Positions 31,763-41,337 are shown, counted from the stretch's first letter. The stretch: DNA of 64,000 nucleotides from VRUE01 sp036271315 (GCA_036271315.1 DATBAV010000011.1:46749-110748), one strand, 5' to 3'. Notes: generated from the letters alone by a model not told the origin. Numbers and translations are program-made.

Positions 31763-32649
31763 GCAGCTTTGACAACCCGGTGGTGATCAGCTGCTCGATC
31801 AGCGGCGTGATCGCCAACCGCGACCAGTGCCCGGCGATCCCCTACACGCCGGAGGAGTACGCGGCTGAGGCGCGGCGTGCGGTCGACGAGGGCGCTTCCC
31901 AGCTTCACATCCACGCCCGCAAACCCGACGGCACGCCGTCTTACGAGGTCGAGGACTTCCGCGCGATCACCGAGGCGATCCTGGCCGAGGTCGGCGACGT
32001 GATCGTCAACTACTCGACCGGCGCGATCGGCATCCCGATCAAGAAGCGGCTCGAGTACCTGCGCGAGCTGAAGCCCGACGTCGCCGCGCTCAACATGAGC
32101 TCGATGAACTACGCCAAGTACTCGAAACGGCGCAAGGACTTCGTCTTCAAGGCGGTCTTCGAGAACAGCTTCGACACGATCATCGAGTTCCTCACGGCGA
32201 TGAAGGAGCTGGGGATCAAGCCCGAGCACGAGTGCTTCGATGCCGGCCACGTCGCCAACCTCGACCCGTTGATCGACATGGGCCTGCTGGAGCGGGCGCC
32301 GCTGCAGATCTCGCTGGTGATGGGAGTCAACGGCGGCATCCGGCCGACGCCCCGCAACGTCACCTTCATGTCCGACCAGGTTCCGGGCGGGGCCGAGGGC
32401 GAGAACCAGTGGCAGGTGATCGGCATCTCCCGCGACCAGTGGAAACTGCTCGGCGCGGCGCTGGTCCTGGGCGGCAACGTCCGCGCCGGGGTCGAGGACA
32501 ACCTCTATCTGCCGAACGGCGAGATGTGCCGCTCCAACGGCGACCTGATCGGCAAGGCGCGGCAGATGGCCGAAGACGTGGGGCGCAAAGTCGCCAGCGT
32601 CGCCGAGGCGCGCGAGCTGCTGGGAGTGCCGCGGCGAGCGGAGGTCTGA
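31759..32649 (+). CDS. BKACE family beta-keto acid cleavage enzyme (DUF849)
   Basis: A 296-aa TIM-barrel protein of the 3-keto-5-aminohexanoate cleavage family, which swaps acetyl between a beta-keto acid and acetyl-CoA to give acetoacetate and a new CoA ester. Zn ligands are suggested by LHIHARKPDGTPS; NYSTGAIG, ECFDAGHV and GNVRAGVEDNLYLPNGE are conserved blocks. The keto-acid substrate is not predictable from sequence. ATGA overlap with the carboxyltransferase. Confidence 0.88.
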   Translation: MSSFDNPVVISCSISGVIANRDQCPAIPYTPEEYAAEARRAVDEGASQLHIHARKPDGTPSYEVEDFRAITEAILAEVGDVIVNYSTGAIGIPIKKRLEYLRELKPDVAALNMSSMNYAKYSKRRKDFVFKAVFENSFDTIIEFLTAMKELGIKPEHECFDAGHVANLDPLIDMGLLERAPLQISLVMGVNGGIRPTPRNVTFMSDQVPGGAEGENQWQVIGISRDQWKLLGAALVLGGNVRAGVEDNLYLPNGEMCRSNGDLIGKARQMAEDVGRKVASVAEARELLGVPRRAEV

Positions 32650-32651
32650 GC

Positions 32652-33071
32652 TTGGAGGCCACGATCCACCGCGCCGGCGTCTCCTGGAGCGGCGGCGAGG
32701 GCAAGGACGTGCGCGCCCACGACGTCCTGCTCGGCGCCCAGGCCCTGCCCAGCTCCTCGGCGATGGAGCTCGGTGGCGACGAGACTAAGTCGAACCCCGA
32801 GGCGCTGCTGATCGGCGCTCTCGCCAGCTGCCACATGCTCTGGTTTCTCTCGCTGGCGCGTAAAAAGGGCTTCGAGATCGCCTTCTACGAAGACGATGCC
32901 GACGGCGTGCTGGACGGCAAGCGCTTCACCTCCGCGACCCTGCGGCCGCGGGTGCGCTGGGCCAGCGAGCCGCCCGATCCCGAGGCGATCGAAGCGCTCC
33001 ACCATCGCTCGCACCAACTCTGCTTCATCGCCAACTCGGTCGACTTTCCGGTCGGGGTCGAGCCCTCGTGA
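32652..33071 (+). CDS. OsmC family protein
   Basis: A 139-aa OsmC/Ohr-fold protein. The two redox cysteines are present in IGALASCHMLWFL and HQLCFIANSV. Members reduce organic hydroperoxides or handle acyl/thiol stress. TTG 32652 starts 2 nt after the previous stop, and its end overlaps the CoA-transferase start (4 nt). Its place inside a catabolic operon suggests protection from a peroxide or reactive intermediate. Confidence 0.85.
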   Translation: MEATIHRAGVSWSGGEGKDVRAHDVLLGAQALPSSSAMELGGDETKSNPEALLIGALASCHMLWFLSLARKKGFEIAFYEDDADGVLDGKRFTSATLRPRVRWASEPPDPEAIEALHHRSHQLCFIANSVDFPVGVEPS

Positions 33072-34303
33072 GCGAGCTGCCGCTCAGCGACGTCAAGGTC
33101 CTCGACCTGACCCGGCTGCTGCCGGGGGGCTTCTGCTCGCTGCTCCTGGCCGACCTCGGTGCCGAGGTGCTCAAGGTCGAGGACACCGGCATGGGCGACT
33201 ACATCCGCTGGGCGCCGCCCTATTACGGCAGCGACGAGCAGCAGGAGCTGGGCACGCGCTCGGCGCTCTACCTCTCGCTCAATCGCGGCAAGCGCTCGGT
33301 GCGGCTCGACCTCAAGAGCGAGATGGGGAGGGAGGCGCTGCTGCGCCTGGTCGAACGGCACGACGTCGTCCTCGACGGCTTCCGCCCCGGCGTGCTCGAC
33401 CGGCTCGGGGTGGGTTACGAGCGCATGCGCGAGGCCAACCCCGGCGTCGTCTTCTGCGCGATCACCGGTTACGGCCAGGACGGTCCCTACAGCCAACGCG
33501 CCGGCCACGACATGAACTACCTCGGCCTCGTCGGCCTGCTCGGCCTGACCGGCGCCAAGGATGGTCCCCCGGTGCAGTCGGGCGGGCAGATCGCCGACCT
33601 CGGCGGCGGCGCCCTGATGGCGGCTTTCGGGGTGATGGCGGCGCTGCACGAGCGCCGGCGCTCCGGCGAGGGTCAGATGGTCGACGTCTCGATGGCCGAC
33701 GGTGCCCTTTCCTGGCTGGCGATGGTCGCCGGCCGCTACTTCTGCGACGGCGAGGTGCCCAGGCGCGGCGAGCAGCAGCTCGCCGGTGGCCTGCTCTGTT
33801 ACCTGCCCTATGAGGCAAGCGACGGCTGGGTCAGCTGCGGCGCGCTCGAGCCGAAGTTCTGGGCCGCCTTCTGCAACGGCGTCGGGCGCCCCGACCTGAT
33901 CGAGGCCCAGTTCGAGGCACCGGGCTCCGAGGCCTGGGAGAAGGTCGCCGAAGTCTTCCGCTCGCGCAGCCGCGCGGATTGGAAGGCGTTCAACGACGAG
34001 CACGACTGCTGCATCGAGCCGGTGCTCGACATCGACGAGGCGCTCGACTCGGAGCTGGTCCGGGCCCGCCAGATGGTGGTCGAGATGGAGCAGCCTGAGC
34101 TCGGCACCGTGCGCCAGCTCGGGCACCCGGTGAAGCTGAGCCGCACCCCAGCCGACCCGACCCGCCCGGCACCCGCCTTCGGCGAGCACACCGAGGACGT
34201 CCTGCGCGAGGCCGGCTACTCCGACGAGGAGATCGCCGCGATGCTCGAGTCCGGCGCCGCCGCCGGGCCCAGCGCCGACGGGGCGACCACCTTCCGCGTA
34301 TGA
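33068..34303 (+). CDS. CaiB/BaiF (family III) CoA transferase or racemase
   Basis: A 411-aa protein: VKVLDLTRLLPGGFCSLLLADLGAEVLKVE, LNRGKRSVRLDLKS, the catalytic Asp in AGHDMNYLGLVG, and GQMVDVSMADG. Close in outline to alpha-methylacyl-CoA racemase as well as CoA transferases; the two cannot be separated here. Makes or rearranges the CoA thioester for the surrounding beta-oxidation-type enzymes. Overlaps the MerR gene by 4 nt. Confidence 0.88.
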   Translation: MSELPLSDVKVLDLTRLLPGGFCSLLLADLGAEVLKVEDTGMGDYIRWAPPYYGSDEQQELGTRSALYLSLNRGKRSVRLDLKSEMGREALLRLVERHDVVLDGFRPGVLDRLGVGYERMREANPGVVFCAITGYGQDGPYSQRAGHDMNYLGLVGLLGLTGAKDGPPVQSGGQIADLGGGALMAAFGVMAALHERRRSGEGQMVDVSMADGALSWLAMVAGRYFCDGEVPRRGEQQLAGGLLCYLPYEASDGWVSCGALEPKFWAAFCNGVGRPDLIEAQFEAPGSEAWEKVAEVFRSRSRADWKAFNDEHDCCIEPVLDIDEALDSELVRARQMVVEMEQPELGTVRQLGHPVKLSRTPADPTRPAPAFGEHTEDVLREAGYSDEEIAAMLESGAAAGPSADGATTFRV

Positions 34304-35007
34304 GCGGCAACGGCGCCAACGGCGACCTGCTGAGGATGGGCGAGCTGGCCGAGGCCTCGGGCGTGCCGGCACCGACGATCAAGCACTACCTGCGCGAGGG
34401 CCTGCTGCCGGAGCCGGTCAAGACCAGCCGCAACATGGCCTACTACCCGCCCGAGTTCGTTGACCGGATCAAGCTGATCAAGCAGCTGCAGGAGGAGCGC
34501 TTCATGCCGCTGAAGGCGATCAAATCGGTGCTCGATGAGGACCCCGAGCGGGCCCGCGCCCTGGTCGAGCTCGAGGACCGCATCCTCGACCGCGCCCTCG
34601 CCGGCGAGCGCACCCGCACCAGCGCCGCCGAGGTGCGCGAGCGCTACGGCATCCCCAAGGAGGTCCTCGACCGCCTAGAGGAGATTGAGGTACTCAGCCC
34701 CAACAGTCGCGGCTACTCGCCCTCCGACATCAAGATCATCGAGGCGATAGGCCGCTTCCGCGCCGGCGGCTACGACGAGCAGATCGGCTTCACCGTCTAC
34801 GACACCCTCCGTTACAAGAAGGCGATCGAAGCGCTGGTCAGCGAGGAGGTCGGCATGGTGATGGAGCGTCTTGCCGGCGAGGTCTCACCCGAGCGCGTGG
34901 TCGAGATGCTCGAAGCCGGTGCCCAGCCGCTGCAGGACTTGATCGCCGCGCTGCACACCAAGCTGATGGTTGCCGAGCTCGAGCGCCACCGGGCCCAGCG
35001 GTCCTGA
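34300..35007 (+). CDS. MerR family transcriptional regulator
   Basis: A 235-aa regulator with an N-terminal winged HTH: RMGELAEASGVPAPTIKHYLREGLLPEP, then YYPPEFVDRIKLIKQLQEERFMPLKAIKSVL. The C-terminal half (about 85-235) is a helical effector domain without MerR metal cysteines. As last gene of the 29.4-35.0 kb operon it probably controls it in response to an acyl-CoA or acid. Confidence 0.87.
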   Translation: MSGNGANGDLLRMGELAEASGVPAPTIKHYLREGLLPEPVKTSRNMAYYPPEFVDRIKLIKQLQEERFMPLKAIKSVLDEDPERARALVELEDRILDRALAGERTRTSAAEVRERYGIPKEVLDRLEEIEVLSPNSRGYSPSDIKIIEAIGRFRAGGYDEQIGFTVYDTLRYKKAIEALVSEEVGMVMERLAGEVSPERVVEMLEAGAQPLQDLIAALHTKLMVAELERHRAQRS

Positions 35008-35054
35008 GCGAGCGCCTTCAGGCTCCCCTTAGGCACCCGGTTACGATTTTCGGC

Positions 35055-35372
35055 ATGTCGGAGGCATCGGTCGAAGAGCGGAATCCCCCGGGTGGCTTGC
35101 TGCTAGGCCTGAGCGCGGTTGCGGCTACCGGCGTCTCCTTCGTCGCCTGGCTGCTGATCGCACTCGGCACTGTCTTCAGCTGGCTCTGGGGCTCGGAGTG
35201 GCTCTATACCGGCTTCGCCCTGCCGGCGGCGAGCGTGGGAGCGATCGCCGCTCATATGACCCGCCGCTCCCGCTATTTCTGGCTCGGCCTCGCGATCACG
35301 CTGATCCCACTGGTGGCCTATATAGGGCTTGACCTGACCGCCCCACCGCCACCCCCTGGTTGGAACGACTAG
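35055..35372 (+). CDS. small integral membrane protein
   Basis: A 105-aa protein with three likely helices: LLLGLSAVAATGVSFVAWLLIALGTVFSWLW, LYTGFALPAASVGAIAAHM and YFWLGLAITLIPLVAYIGLDL, ending in a Pro-rich tail. TACGAT 7 nt upstream of the ATG indicates a leaderless transcript. No family recognised. Convergent with and overlapping the epimerase gene by 4 nt. Confidence 0.7.
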   Translation: MSEASVEERNPPGGLLLGLSAVAATGVSFVAWLLIALGTVFSWLWGSEWLYTGFALPAASVGAIAAHMTRRSRYFWLGLAITLIPLVAYIGLDLTAPPPPPGWND

Positions 35373-36340
35373 GCGCTCAGCTCGGCCAGGCCCTGCTCGT
35401 GGTCGACGATCGGCGCGTAGCCGAGCTCCGCTCGCGCCTTTGAGATGTCGATCGTGCACTCTTGGGTCAGTAGCCAGGAGCGGAATGCGGTCATCGGCGG
35501 CTCGCCGGGGAGGGGGAGGAGCTTCCAGGCTGCTTCGCAAACTCGCCCCATCGGCGCCGCGCTCCAGGCTGGCAGGCTGCGGTCGGGCGGCTCGACACCC
35601 TGTGTGCGCAGCAGCTTGCTGACGAACTCGCGGAAGACGACGGGCTCGCCGTCGGTGACGAAGTAGGCCTCGCCCGAGCGGCCCTTCTCCGCCGCCAGGA
35701 TCAGGCCCTCGACGACGTTGTCGGCGTGGGTTGTGTCGGTGACGTTGCGACCACCACCCACCCAGGCGAAGCGGCCCGCTTCGACCGTCGACACCATCTC
35801 CGGCAGCAGCGTCGTGTCGCCCTTGCCCCAGACGAAGCGCGGGCGCAGAGCGACGGTCTCGAAGCCCTCGCGTGCCGCAGCGCGCACCGCCAGCTCGGCT
35901 TTGGCCTTGGTCGCGGGGTAGGGCGCCCGCGAGTCGGGTCGAAGCGGTGCCGTCTCATCGACGTGAACGAGCGGCTCGCCGGCCATCAGCGACGCCTCGG
36001 TGCCGCAGTGGACGAATCGCTTCACCCCGGCCTCTTCGCACGCCGCCAGCACGTTGCGCGTACCGACCACGTTGCCGCGCTCGAACTCCCCCCAGGGTCC
36101 CCACTCGCCGAGGTGGGCCGCGAGGTGGAAGGCGACGTTGGCCCCGTCTGCGGCAGCAGTAAGAGCGGCCGGGTCGCCAAGCTCGCCACGAACTGGCTCG
36201 GCGCCCAATGCGGCGATCTTCTCCGCTGCGGCGTCAGAGCGGGCAAGGGCGCGGACGGCGTGTCCCTCGCCGACCAAGCGCCGCAGCAGCCTGCCGCCGA
36301 TGAATCCCGAGCCGCCAGTGACGAAGGCCGTCTCTGCCAT
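35369..36340 (-). CDS. NAD-dependent epimerase/3-beta-HSD-like extended SDR
   Basis: A 323-aa extended SDR: AFVTGGSGFIGGRLLRRLV, VAFHLAAHLGEWG, catalytic APYPATKAKAEL (YxxxK), and VALRPRFVWGKGDTTLLP. The last motif and HADNVVEGLILA place it with 3-beta-hydroxysteroid dehydrogenase/sterol decarboxylase-like and nucleoside-diphosphate-sugar epimerase proteins. Substrate unknown. Confidence 0.85.
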   Translation of the reverse strand: MAETAFVTGGSGFIGGRLLRRLVGEGHAVRALARSDAAAEKIAALGAEPVRGELGDPAALTAAADGANVAFHLAAHLGEWGPWGEFERGNVVGTRNVLAACEEAGVKRFVHCGTEASLMAGEPLVHVDETAPLRPDSRAPYPATKAKAELAVRAAAREGFETVALRPRFVWGKGDTTLLPEMVSTVEAGRFAWVGGGRNVTDTTHADNVVEGLILAAEKGRSGEAYFVTDGEPVVFREFVSKLLRTQGVEPPDRSLPAWSAAPMGRVCEAAWKLLPLPGEPPMTAFRSWLLTQECTIDISKARAELGYAPIVDHEQGLAELSA

Positions 36341-36371
36341 TGCCGGCGATGTTAGTCGGAAGGACCCGACC

Positions 36372-37331
36372 TCAACATCGAGTCAGGACGGTTACTCTGC
36401 CGTTCGCGGGCGCGGTGGTGGTATTCCATTTAAGAAAGAAAGTGCCCATTTTTGCTTCGTTGCATTTCAGTTCGACGGTGCAGAAGTTCATCATCGAGAC
36501 GGGCGGCAGCTGCGCGTTGATGCAGTGGTTGGGGTCAAAGAGTCCGTACGGTCCGGTGAATCCTATTTCGAGCAGTTTGATCGTCACATGGATGGCGGTG
36601 TTGAAGATTTTGACCTGCTTGGTCGTCCCGGGTCCTTCGGTGAATTCGATCGGAACTGGCTGCACCGTGATTGCGCTTACGGTGATTGGCGCACCCGAGT
36701 AGGCGCCGCTTGCCCGCTCCGTATTTTGGCCGGTCAGAACGGCGGGACTGGCCCCGAAGGTGAGGCCTGCGACTTTCGATTCTTCGGTTATCGCTTTCGA
36801 GAATTTCTCCGTTCGTTCTTTTGATTCTTCGCCGGGCGCCGGAACTTCTCGCGCTGTCGTTCCTTTGACTTCCGTTTTTTCCGGATAGGGACATTCTTCG
36901 CCGGTGAGTTCGACGATCATTGTTAGGGCAGCTTTGTCGTAGTACTTCTCCGTTTTCGCCACTTCTTCTTCGAGGAACTGGGTGGTGAGCGCGGCTGAGA
37001 GCACGCCGGCACTTTTCCCGGGACTCTTGACCGCGCAGGTTTTTTCGGCGCCGGCGACACCACACCCGCTGAGCGTCATCGAATCGCTGTCTTTCGCTTC
37101 TTCGGTCACCACGCCCGTACCGCTCTCGGACGTGCATTTGATCGTCAGGCTCAGTTTCGGCACGCTCAATTCGAAGGCTCCGCCCGTGCTCGAGGTCGTT
37201 TCTTTGGCGATCCCGAGGCCGCCAAGGGTGTCCTGTTCAATCGTCCATTCGTCGGCCTGCGCGCAGGCGGTGCCGATCAAGCCGAGCGCCATCGCAAGCA
37301 CGATCACAAGGAGGATCCTGGTTGGGCGCAT
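36372..37331 (-). CDS. secreted protein, Cys-paired, unknown function
   Basis: A 319-aa protein with a signal peptide (RILLVIVLAMALGLIGTACAQA). The mature chain is Thr/Ser/Glu-rich, beta-like, with paired cysteines (KCTSESG, LSGCGVAG with EKTCAVK, EECPYPE, NHCINA, MNFCTVELKCN). Its GC content is visibly lower than the neighbours and it is single-copy here. No family can be named; probably a cell-surface or extracellular protein. Possibly horizontally acquired. Confidence 0.72.
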   Translation of the reverse strand: MRPTRILLVIVLAMALGLIGTACAQADEWTIEQDTLGGLGIAKETTSSTGGAFELSVPKLSLTIKCTSESGTGVVTEEAKDSDSMTLSGCGVAGAEKTCAVKSPGKSAGVLSAALTTQFLEEEVAKTEKYYDKAALTMIVELTGEECPYPEKTEVKGTTAREVPAPGEESKERTEKFSKAITEESKVAGLTFGASPAVLTGQNTERASGAYSGAPITVSAITVQPVPIEFTEGPGTTKQVKIFNTAIHVTIKLLEIGFTGPYGLFDPNHCINAQLPPVSMMNFCTVELKCNEAKMGTFFLKWNTTTAPANGRVTVLTRC

Positions 37332-37413
37332 CGTGGGTAAAAGCCTAAGCCGCCGAGATCGAAAGTCAAGTTTATTCTAGTAATGGGGAACGGTGGACGA
37401 GTAGGCTGGCCAC

Positions 37414-38259
37414 GTGAAATCGGTCTTGATCACCGGCGCTTCGACCGGCATCGGCCGCGCGAGCGCGCTGCGGATGGACGCCGCGGGCTGGCGGGTCTTC
37501 GCCACCGTGCGGCGTGAGGAGGACGCCGAGGAGCTGCGCCGAGCGGGGTCGGAGCGACTCGAGCCGCTGCTGCTCGACGTCACCGACCCCGACCAGATCG
37601 CCACCACCGCCGAGCGAATCGGCGCCGAGGTCGGTGCGGGAGGGCTCGATGGCCTCGTCAACAACGCGGGCATCGCCGTGATGGCGCCGCTGGAGACGAT
37701 CGCGATCGAGGACCTGCGCCACCAGCTCGAGGTCAACCTGATCTCTCAGGTTGCGGTGACGCAGGCCATGTTGGCCCTGATCCGCACCGCCCGCGGCCGG
37801 ATCGCCTTCATCAGCTCGATCGGCGGTCGCATGGCGATGCCCTTCGGCGCGCCCTACCACGCCTCCAAGTACGGGATTGAGGCCGTGGTCGACTGCCTGC
37901 GGCAGGAGTTGCGGCCCTGGGGCATCGAGGCGATCGCGATCGAGCCCGGCTCGATCGACACGCCGATCTGGGAGCGCGGCGAGAAGCGGGCTGACGCCGC
38001 CGCCGAGCAGGCACCGCCCGCCCAGGAGGCGCTTTACGGCAAGCAGATCGAGAGCTTCCGCCACGCCGTCCGCCGCACGGCCGAGCGCGGCATCCCGCCC
38101 GCCAAGGTCGCCGACTCGGTCCACCACGCGCTCACCGCACGCCGCCCACGCACCCGCTATCTGGTCGGTGCCGACGCCCGTGGCCAGGCGCTGCTGGCCC
38201 GCGTCGTGCCCGCTCGCGTGATGGACCGGATAGTCGCCCGCGCGATGGGGCTTTCCTAG
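37414..38259 (+). CDS. SDR family oxidoreductase (classical)
   Basis: A 281-aa SDR: LITGASTGIGRASAL, LVNNAGIAVMAPLE, IAFISSIGGRMAMPF and catalytic PYHASKYGIEAVVDCLRQEL (YxxxK). The C-terminal YLVGADARGQALLARVVPARVMDRIVARAMG resembles retinol/17-beta-HSD-like SDRs. GTG 37414 has TAGGCT 6 nt upstream, so leaderless. Confidence 0.86.
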   Translation: MKSVLITGASTGIGRASALRMDAAGWRVFATVRREEDAEELRRAGSERLEPLLLDVTDPDQIATTAERIGAEVGAGGLDGLVNNAGIAVMAPLETIAIEDLRHQLEVNLISQVAVTQAMLALIRTARGRIAFISSIGGRMAMPFGAPYHASKYGIEAVVDCLRQELRPWGIEAIAIEPGSIDTPIWERGEKRADAAAEQAPPAQEALYGKQIESFRHAVRRTAERGIPPAKVADSVHHALTARRPRTRYLVGADARGQALLARVVPARVMDRIVARAMGLS

Positions 38260-38268
38260 GCGGCGTTT

Positions 38269-41200
38269 TCAGCCGCGAACACCGAGCGTCGCCCGCGTTG
38301 TTTCGACCGCCTCCAGGCTGATCGTCGCTCCGGTCCCCCTGGCCACCTCCGCGGCCTCGTTGAGCGCCTGCTCGGCGCCGTCGCGGCCGAGCGAGGTACG
38401 GGCGATCGCCACTGCTTGCAGGTCGAGCGGCAGCGACCAAAGCATGCCGCGCTCACGCGCCACCCCGGTCGCCCATTCGGCCAGCTCCAGTCCCTCCTCG
38501 GCACGCCCGACGCCGATCAGCGCCTGAGCGCGCAGCCCGGCGCGCCAGGTCTCCATCTCGTCGCCGTCGCTGACCGCGCCGCGGTAGACGCGCTCCGCTT
38601 CTTCCAGCGTGTCGAGCGCGTCGGCGTACTCGCCGGCGGTGATCTGCGCGCCGCCCAGATTCGAAAGAGCGAGGCTGCGCGAGAAGACGTCGCCGAGCCG
38701 TTCGGTCAGCTCGCAGTTGCGCCGCGCCATGGCGATTGCGGCCTCGAGGTCGCCCCGCATAGCCAGCATCAGCGACTGGTTGCTGCGGGTCCAGCTGGCG
38801 ATCTCCGGGTCCCCGTCCTCGGTGGCGATCTGAAGCGCGGCGTTGAACTGCGTTTCCGCCTCGTCGAGCTGGCCGCGCTCGCGCAGCACTAGCCCCTTCG
38901 CCATCGTCGCCCAGGCGACCGGGCTGCCGATCACGATCCCGGCTCCGGCGCGACGATCGTCCGCGGTCAGCTCCAACACCTCGTCGAGCGCCCGGTCGAA
39001 GCCGTCGAAGTCGCCGGCGCAGAGGTGGGCGTAGGAGCCGGCGGCGCGGATCGCGATCCGCAGGTGCAGATCGCCCGCTTCGTCGGCGAGGCGGTTGGTC
39101 TCGGCAACCGCCTCGAGCCAGGTCTCGGCGTGGTGAGGCATCCCCGGCCTGGTCGAAGTGGCCGTGCGCAGCAGGGCGAGCGAACGCAGGTCGCCGGTCT
39201 CGGTGGCGATCGCCTCCGCCTCGGCGGCCAGGCGGGCTTCCTCCTCCTTGTCCATGCCGACGCGCCAGGCGTAGTCGAGTTGCAGGAGGCGCGACATCAC
39301 CGCCATCGACGTCGCCTCTTCGCTCTCCTCCAGCTCTTCGACCAGCTCCATCACCTTGCGCCAGAGCCGCAGTGCGTCCTGGGGGCGGCTGCTGCCCGCC
39401 CAGTAGGCGGCCCGCCCCGTCCAGCGAGCGGCCTCGAGCGTTTCCCCGCCCGCCTCCATATGACTGGCGACGAGTGCCGCCAGCTCGTCGTGGCGATCGG
39501 GGTTGAGCTCGATCAGGGCGCGCGCGGTCGCGGCGTGAGCGGCGGCGCGCTGATCGGCCAGCTGAGTGCTGTAGGCCACCTCGCGGGTCAGCGGGTGGCG
39601 GAAGGCGAAGACCCGTTCCGGGTATACCTCGGCCTCGAAGAGGAAGCCGCCGTCGGTGAGCTCGCAGAGCGCGGCCCGGTAATCCTCGCTCTCGCTCAGC
39701 CCGGAGACCATGCCCAGCGCCCGCTCGCTGACCTCTTTATTGGTCACCGAGGCTGCCTGGAGCAGCTGCTTCGCGGTCGGACCGAGCCGGTCGATGCGCG
39801 CGGCGAGGATCGTCTGCACGCTGGCCGGCACGCCGGCGTCCTCCACCGGCCGCGCCAGCCGGTAGGCACCGCGCTCTCCCGCGAGGTTGCCGGCCTCGGC
39901 CAGGCCGCGGACGATCTCCTCGGTGAAGAAGGGGTTGCCGGCGGTGCGCTCGTGGATCAGGTCGGCGAGCCCGTCGAGCGAGGGATCCTCACCGGCCAGG
40001 TCGCGCAGCAGCTCGCGAGTCCCATCGGGTCCCAGCGGTGCCAGCGAGATGCTCCGGTAGGTGTTCGCTCCGGCCCATTGCGCGGCGTCGTATTCGGGTC
40101 GGAAGTTGACGATCGCCAGGGTCTTGGTCCCCTCGACCGAGGAGATCAGCTCGCCGAGCAGGGTGGCGCTGCCCTCGTCCATCCAGTGCAGGTCCTCGAT
40201 CAGGGTGACGATCGAGTTGCGCCGGTTGGGTGCCCGCACGAGGCGGCAGACGGCACCGCGCAAAGCACGGTGGCGGGCCTCGGCGCTGAGCTGGGGCAGC
40301 GGCCGGTGCGGATCGGGGACCCCGAGGAAGTCGAAGAGCAGGGGCAGCTCCTCGGCGAAGTCGGGATCGAGCAGCAGGGTGCGGCCGGCGATCTTCTCGC
40401 GCACGATCCGCTCCGGGTCGCTGTCGGCGATGCCGAAGTAGGAGCGCAGCATCTGCAGCACGGGCATGAACGGAATCGATTGTCCGTGCGCCTGTGCCTG
40501 GCACTCGAAGACCTCGATCCCACGCTCGCGACAGCTTTCGGCGAACTCATGGCAGAGGCGGCTCTTGCCGACTCCGGGTTCGGCGACAATGCCGACCGCG
40601 GCGCCCTCGCTGCTCTCGGCCCGTGCCAACGCCTGCTCCAGCGCCGCCATCTCCTCGTCGCGACCGACAAAACGGGAGAAGCCACGCTCGCGGGAGAGGT
40701 CGAGCCGCGAGCGCGCTGCTCCGACCCCGGCCAGCTCGAAGACCCCGATCGGCTGGCTGGCGCCCTTGATCTCGAAGTGGCCGAGATCCTCCAGCTCCAT
40801 ATATCCGTGAGCCAGTTCGGCGGTGCTCTCTGTCAGGTACGCCTTGCCGGGCTCGGCCAGCGCCTCCATCCGCTGCGCCAGGCCGACCGTGTGGCCGACC
40901 GCGGTGTAGCCGCCCTCGCCGACCTCGGCGGCGACCACCTCGCCGGAGTTGATCCCAATCCGGGTCGAGAAGTTGAGCCCGTGCCTGCGGCGCAGCTCGG
41001 CGGCGTACTCGCCGACGTCATCGAGCATCTTCAGCGCCGCGTAACAGGCGCGCCGCCCGTGGTCCTCGTGGGCGACCGGCGCCCCGAAGACGGCCATGAT
41101 CCCGTCCCCGGTGAACTTGTCCACCGTGCCCTCGAAGCGGTGCACGGCGTCGGCGAGGGTGGAGAAGAAGCGCTGCATGATTGCGTGCCACTGCTCGGGG

Positions 41201-41295
41201 TCCTGGCTCTCCGCCATGTCCATCGAGCCCTGGACGTCGGCAAAGAGGACGGTGACCTGCTTGCGTTCGCCGCCGGCTTGGGCGATCTCACTCAT
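38269..41295 (-). CDS. class III adenylate/guanylate cyclase domain-AAA ATPase-TPR regulator
   Basis: A 1008-aa signalling protein. Residues 10-175 are a class III cyclase domain: VTVLFADVQGSMDMAE, KFTGDGIMAVFGAPV, GINSGEVVAAEVGEGGYTAVGHTVG. Residues about 205-560 are a STAND-like AAA/ORC ATPase with FVGRDEEMAALEQAL, Walker A VAEPGVGKSR and IVTLIEDLHWMDEG as Walker B. The rest is TPR-rich (repeated LERGQLDEAETQFNAAL-type helices). Such proteins couple partner binding to cyclic-nucleotide production. Ends 10 nt from the convergent SDR stop; divergent from the nitrilase operon. Confidence 0.88.
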   Translation of the reverse strand: MSEIAQAGGERKQVTVLFADVQGSMDMAESQDPEQWHAIMQRFFSTLADAVHRFEGTVDKFTGDGIMAVFGAPVAHEDHGRRACYAALKMLDDVGEYAAELRRRHGLNFSTRIGINSGEVVAAEVGEGGYTAVGHTVGLAQRMEALAEPGKAYLTESTAELAHGYMELEDLGHFEIKGASQPIGVFELAGVGAARSRLDLSRERGFSRFVGRDEEMAALEQALARAESSEGAAVGIVAEPGVGKSRLCHEFAESCRERGIEVFECQAQAHGQSIPFMPVLQMLRSYFGIADSDPERIVREKIAGRTLLLDPDFAEELPLLFDFLGVPDPHRPLPQLSAEARHRALRGAVCRLVRAPNRRNSIVTLIEDLHWMDEGSATLLGELISSVEGTKTLAIVNFRPEYDAAQWAGANTYRSISLAPLGPDGTRELLRDLAGEDPSLDGLADLIHERTAGNPFFTEEIVRGLAEAGNLAGERGAYRLARPVEDAGVPASVQTILAARIDRLGPTAKQLLQAASVTNKEVSERALGMVSGLSESEDYRAALCELTDGGFLFEAEVYPERVFAFRHPLTREVAYSTQLADQRAAAHAATARALIELNPDRHDELAALVASHMEAGGETLEAARWTGRAAYWAGSSRPQDALRLWRKVMELVEELEESEEATSMAVMSRLLQLDYAWRVGMDKEEEARLAAEAEAIATETGDLRSLALLRTATSTRPGMPHHAETWLEAVAETNRLADEAGDLHLRIAIRAAGSYAHLCAGDFDGFDRALDEVLELTADDRRAGAGIVIGSPVAWATMAKGLVLRERGQLDEAETQFNAALQIATEDGDPEIASWTRSNQSLMLAMRGDLEAAIAMARRNCELTERLGDVFSRSLALSNLGGAQITAGEYADALDTLEEAERVYRGAVSDGDEMETWRAGLRAQALIGVGRAEEGLELAEWATGVARERGMLWSLPLDLQAVAIARTSLGRDGAEQALNEAAEVARGTGATISLEAVETTRATLGVRG

Positions 41296-41337
41296 GAAAA
41301 CTCAAGCTTACGCCTGCACCTATACTGAGCAAACCGA

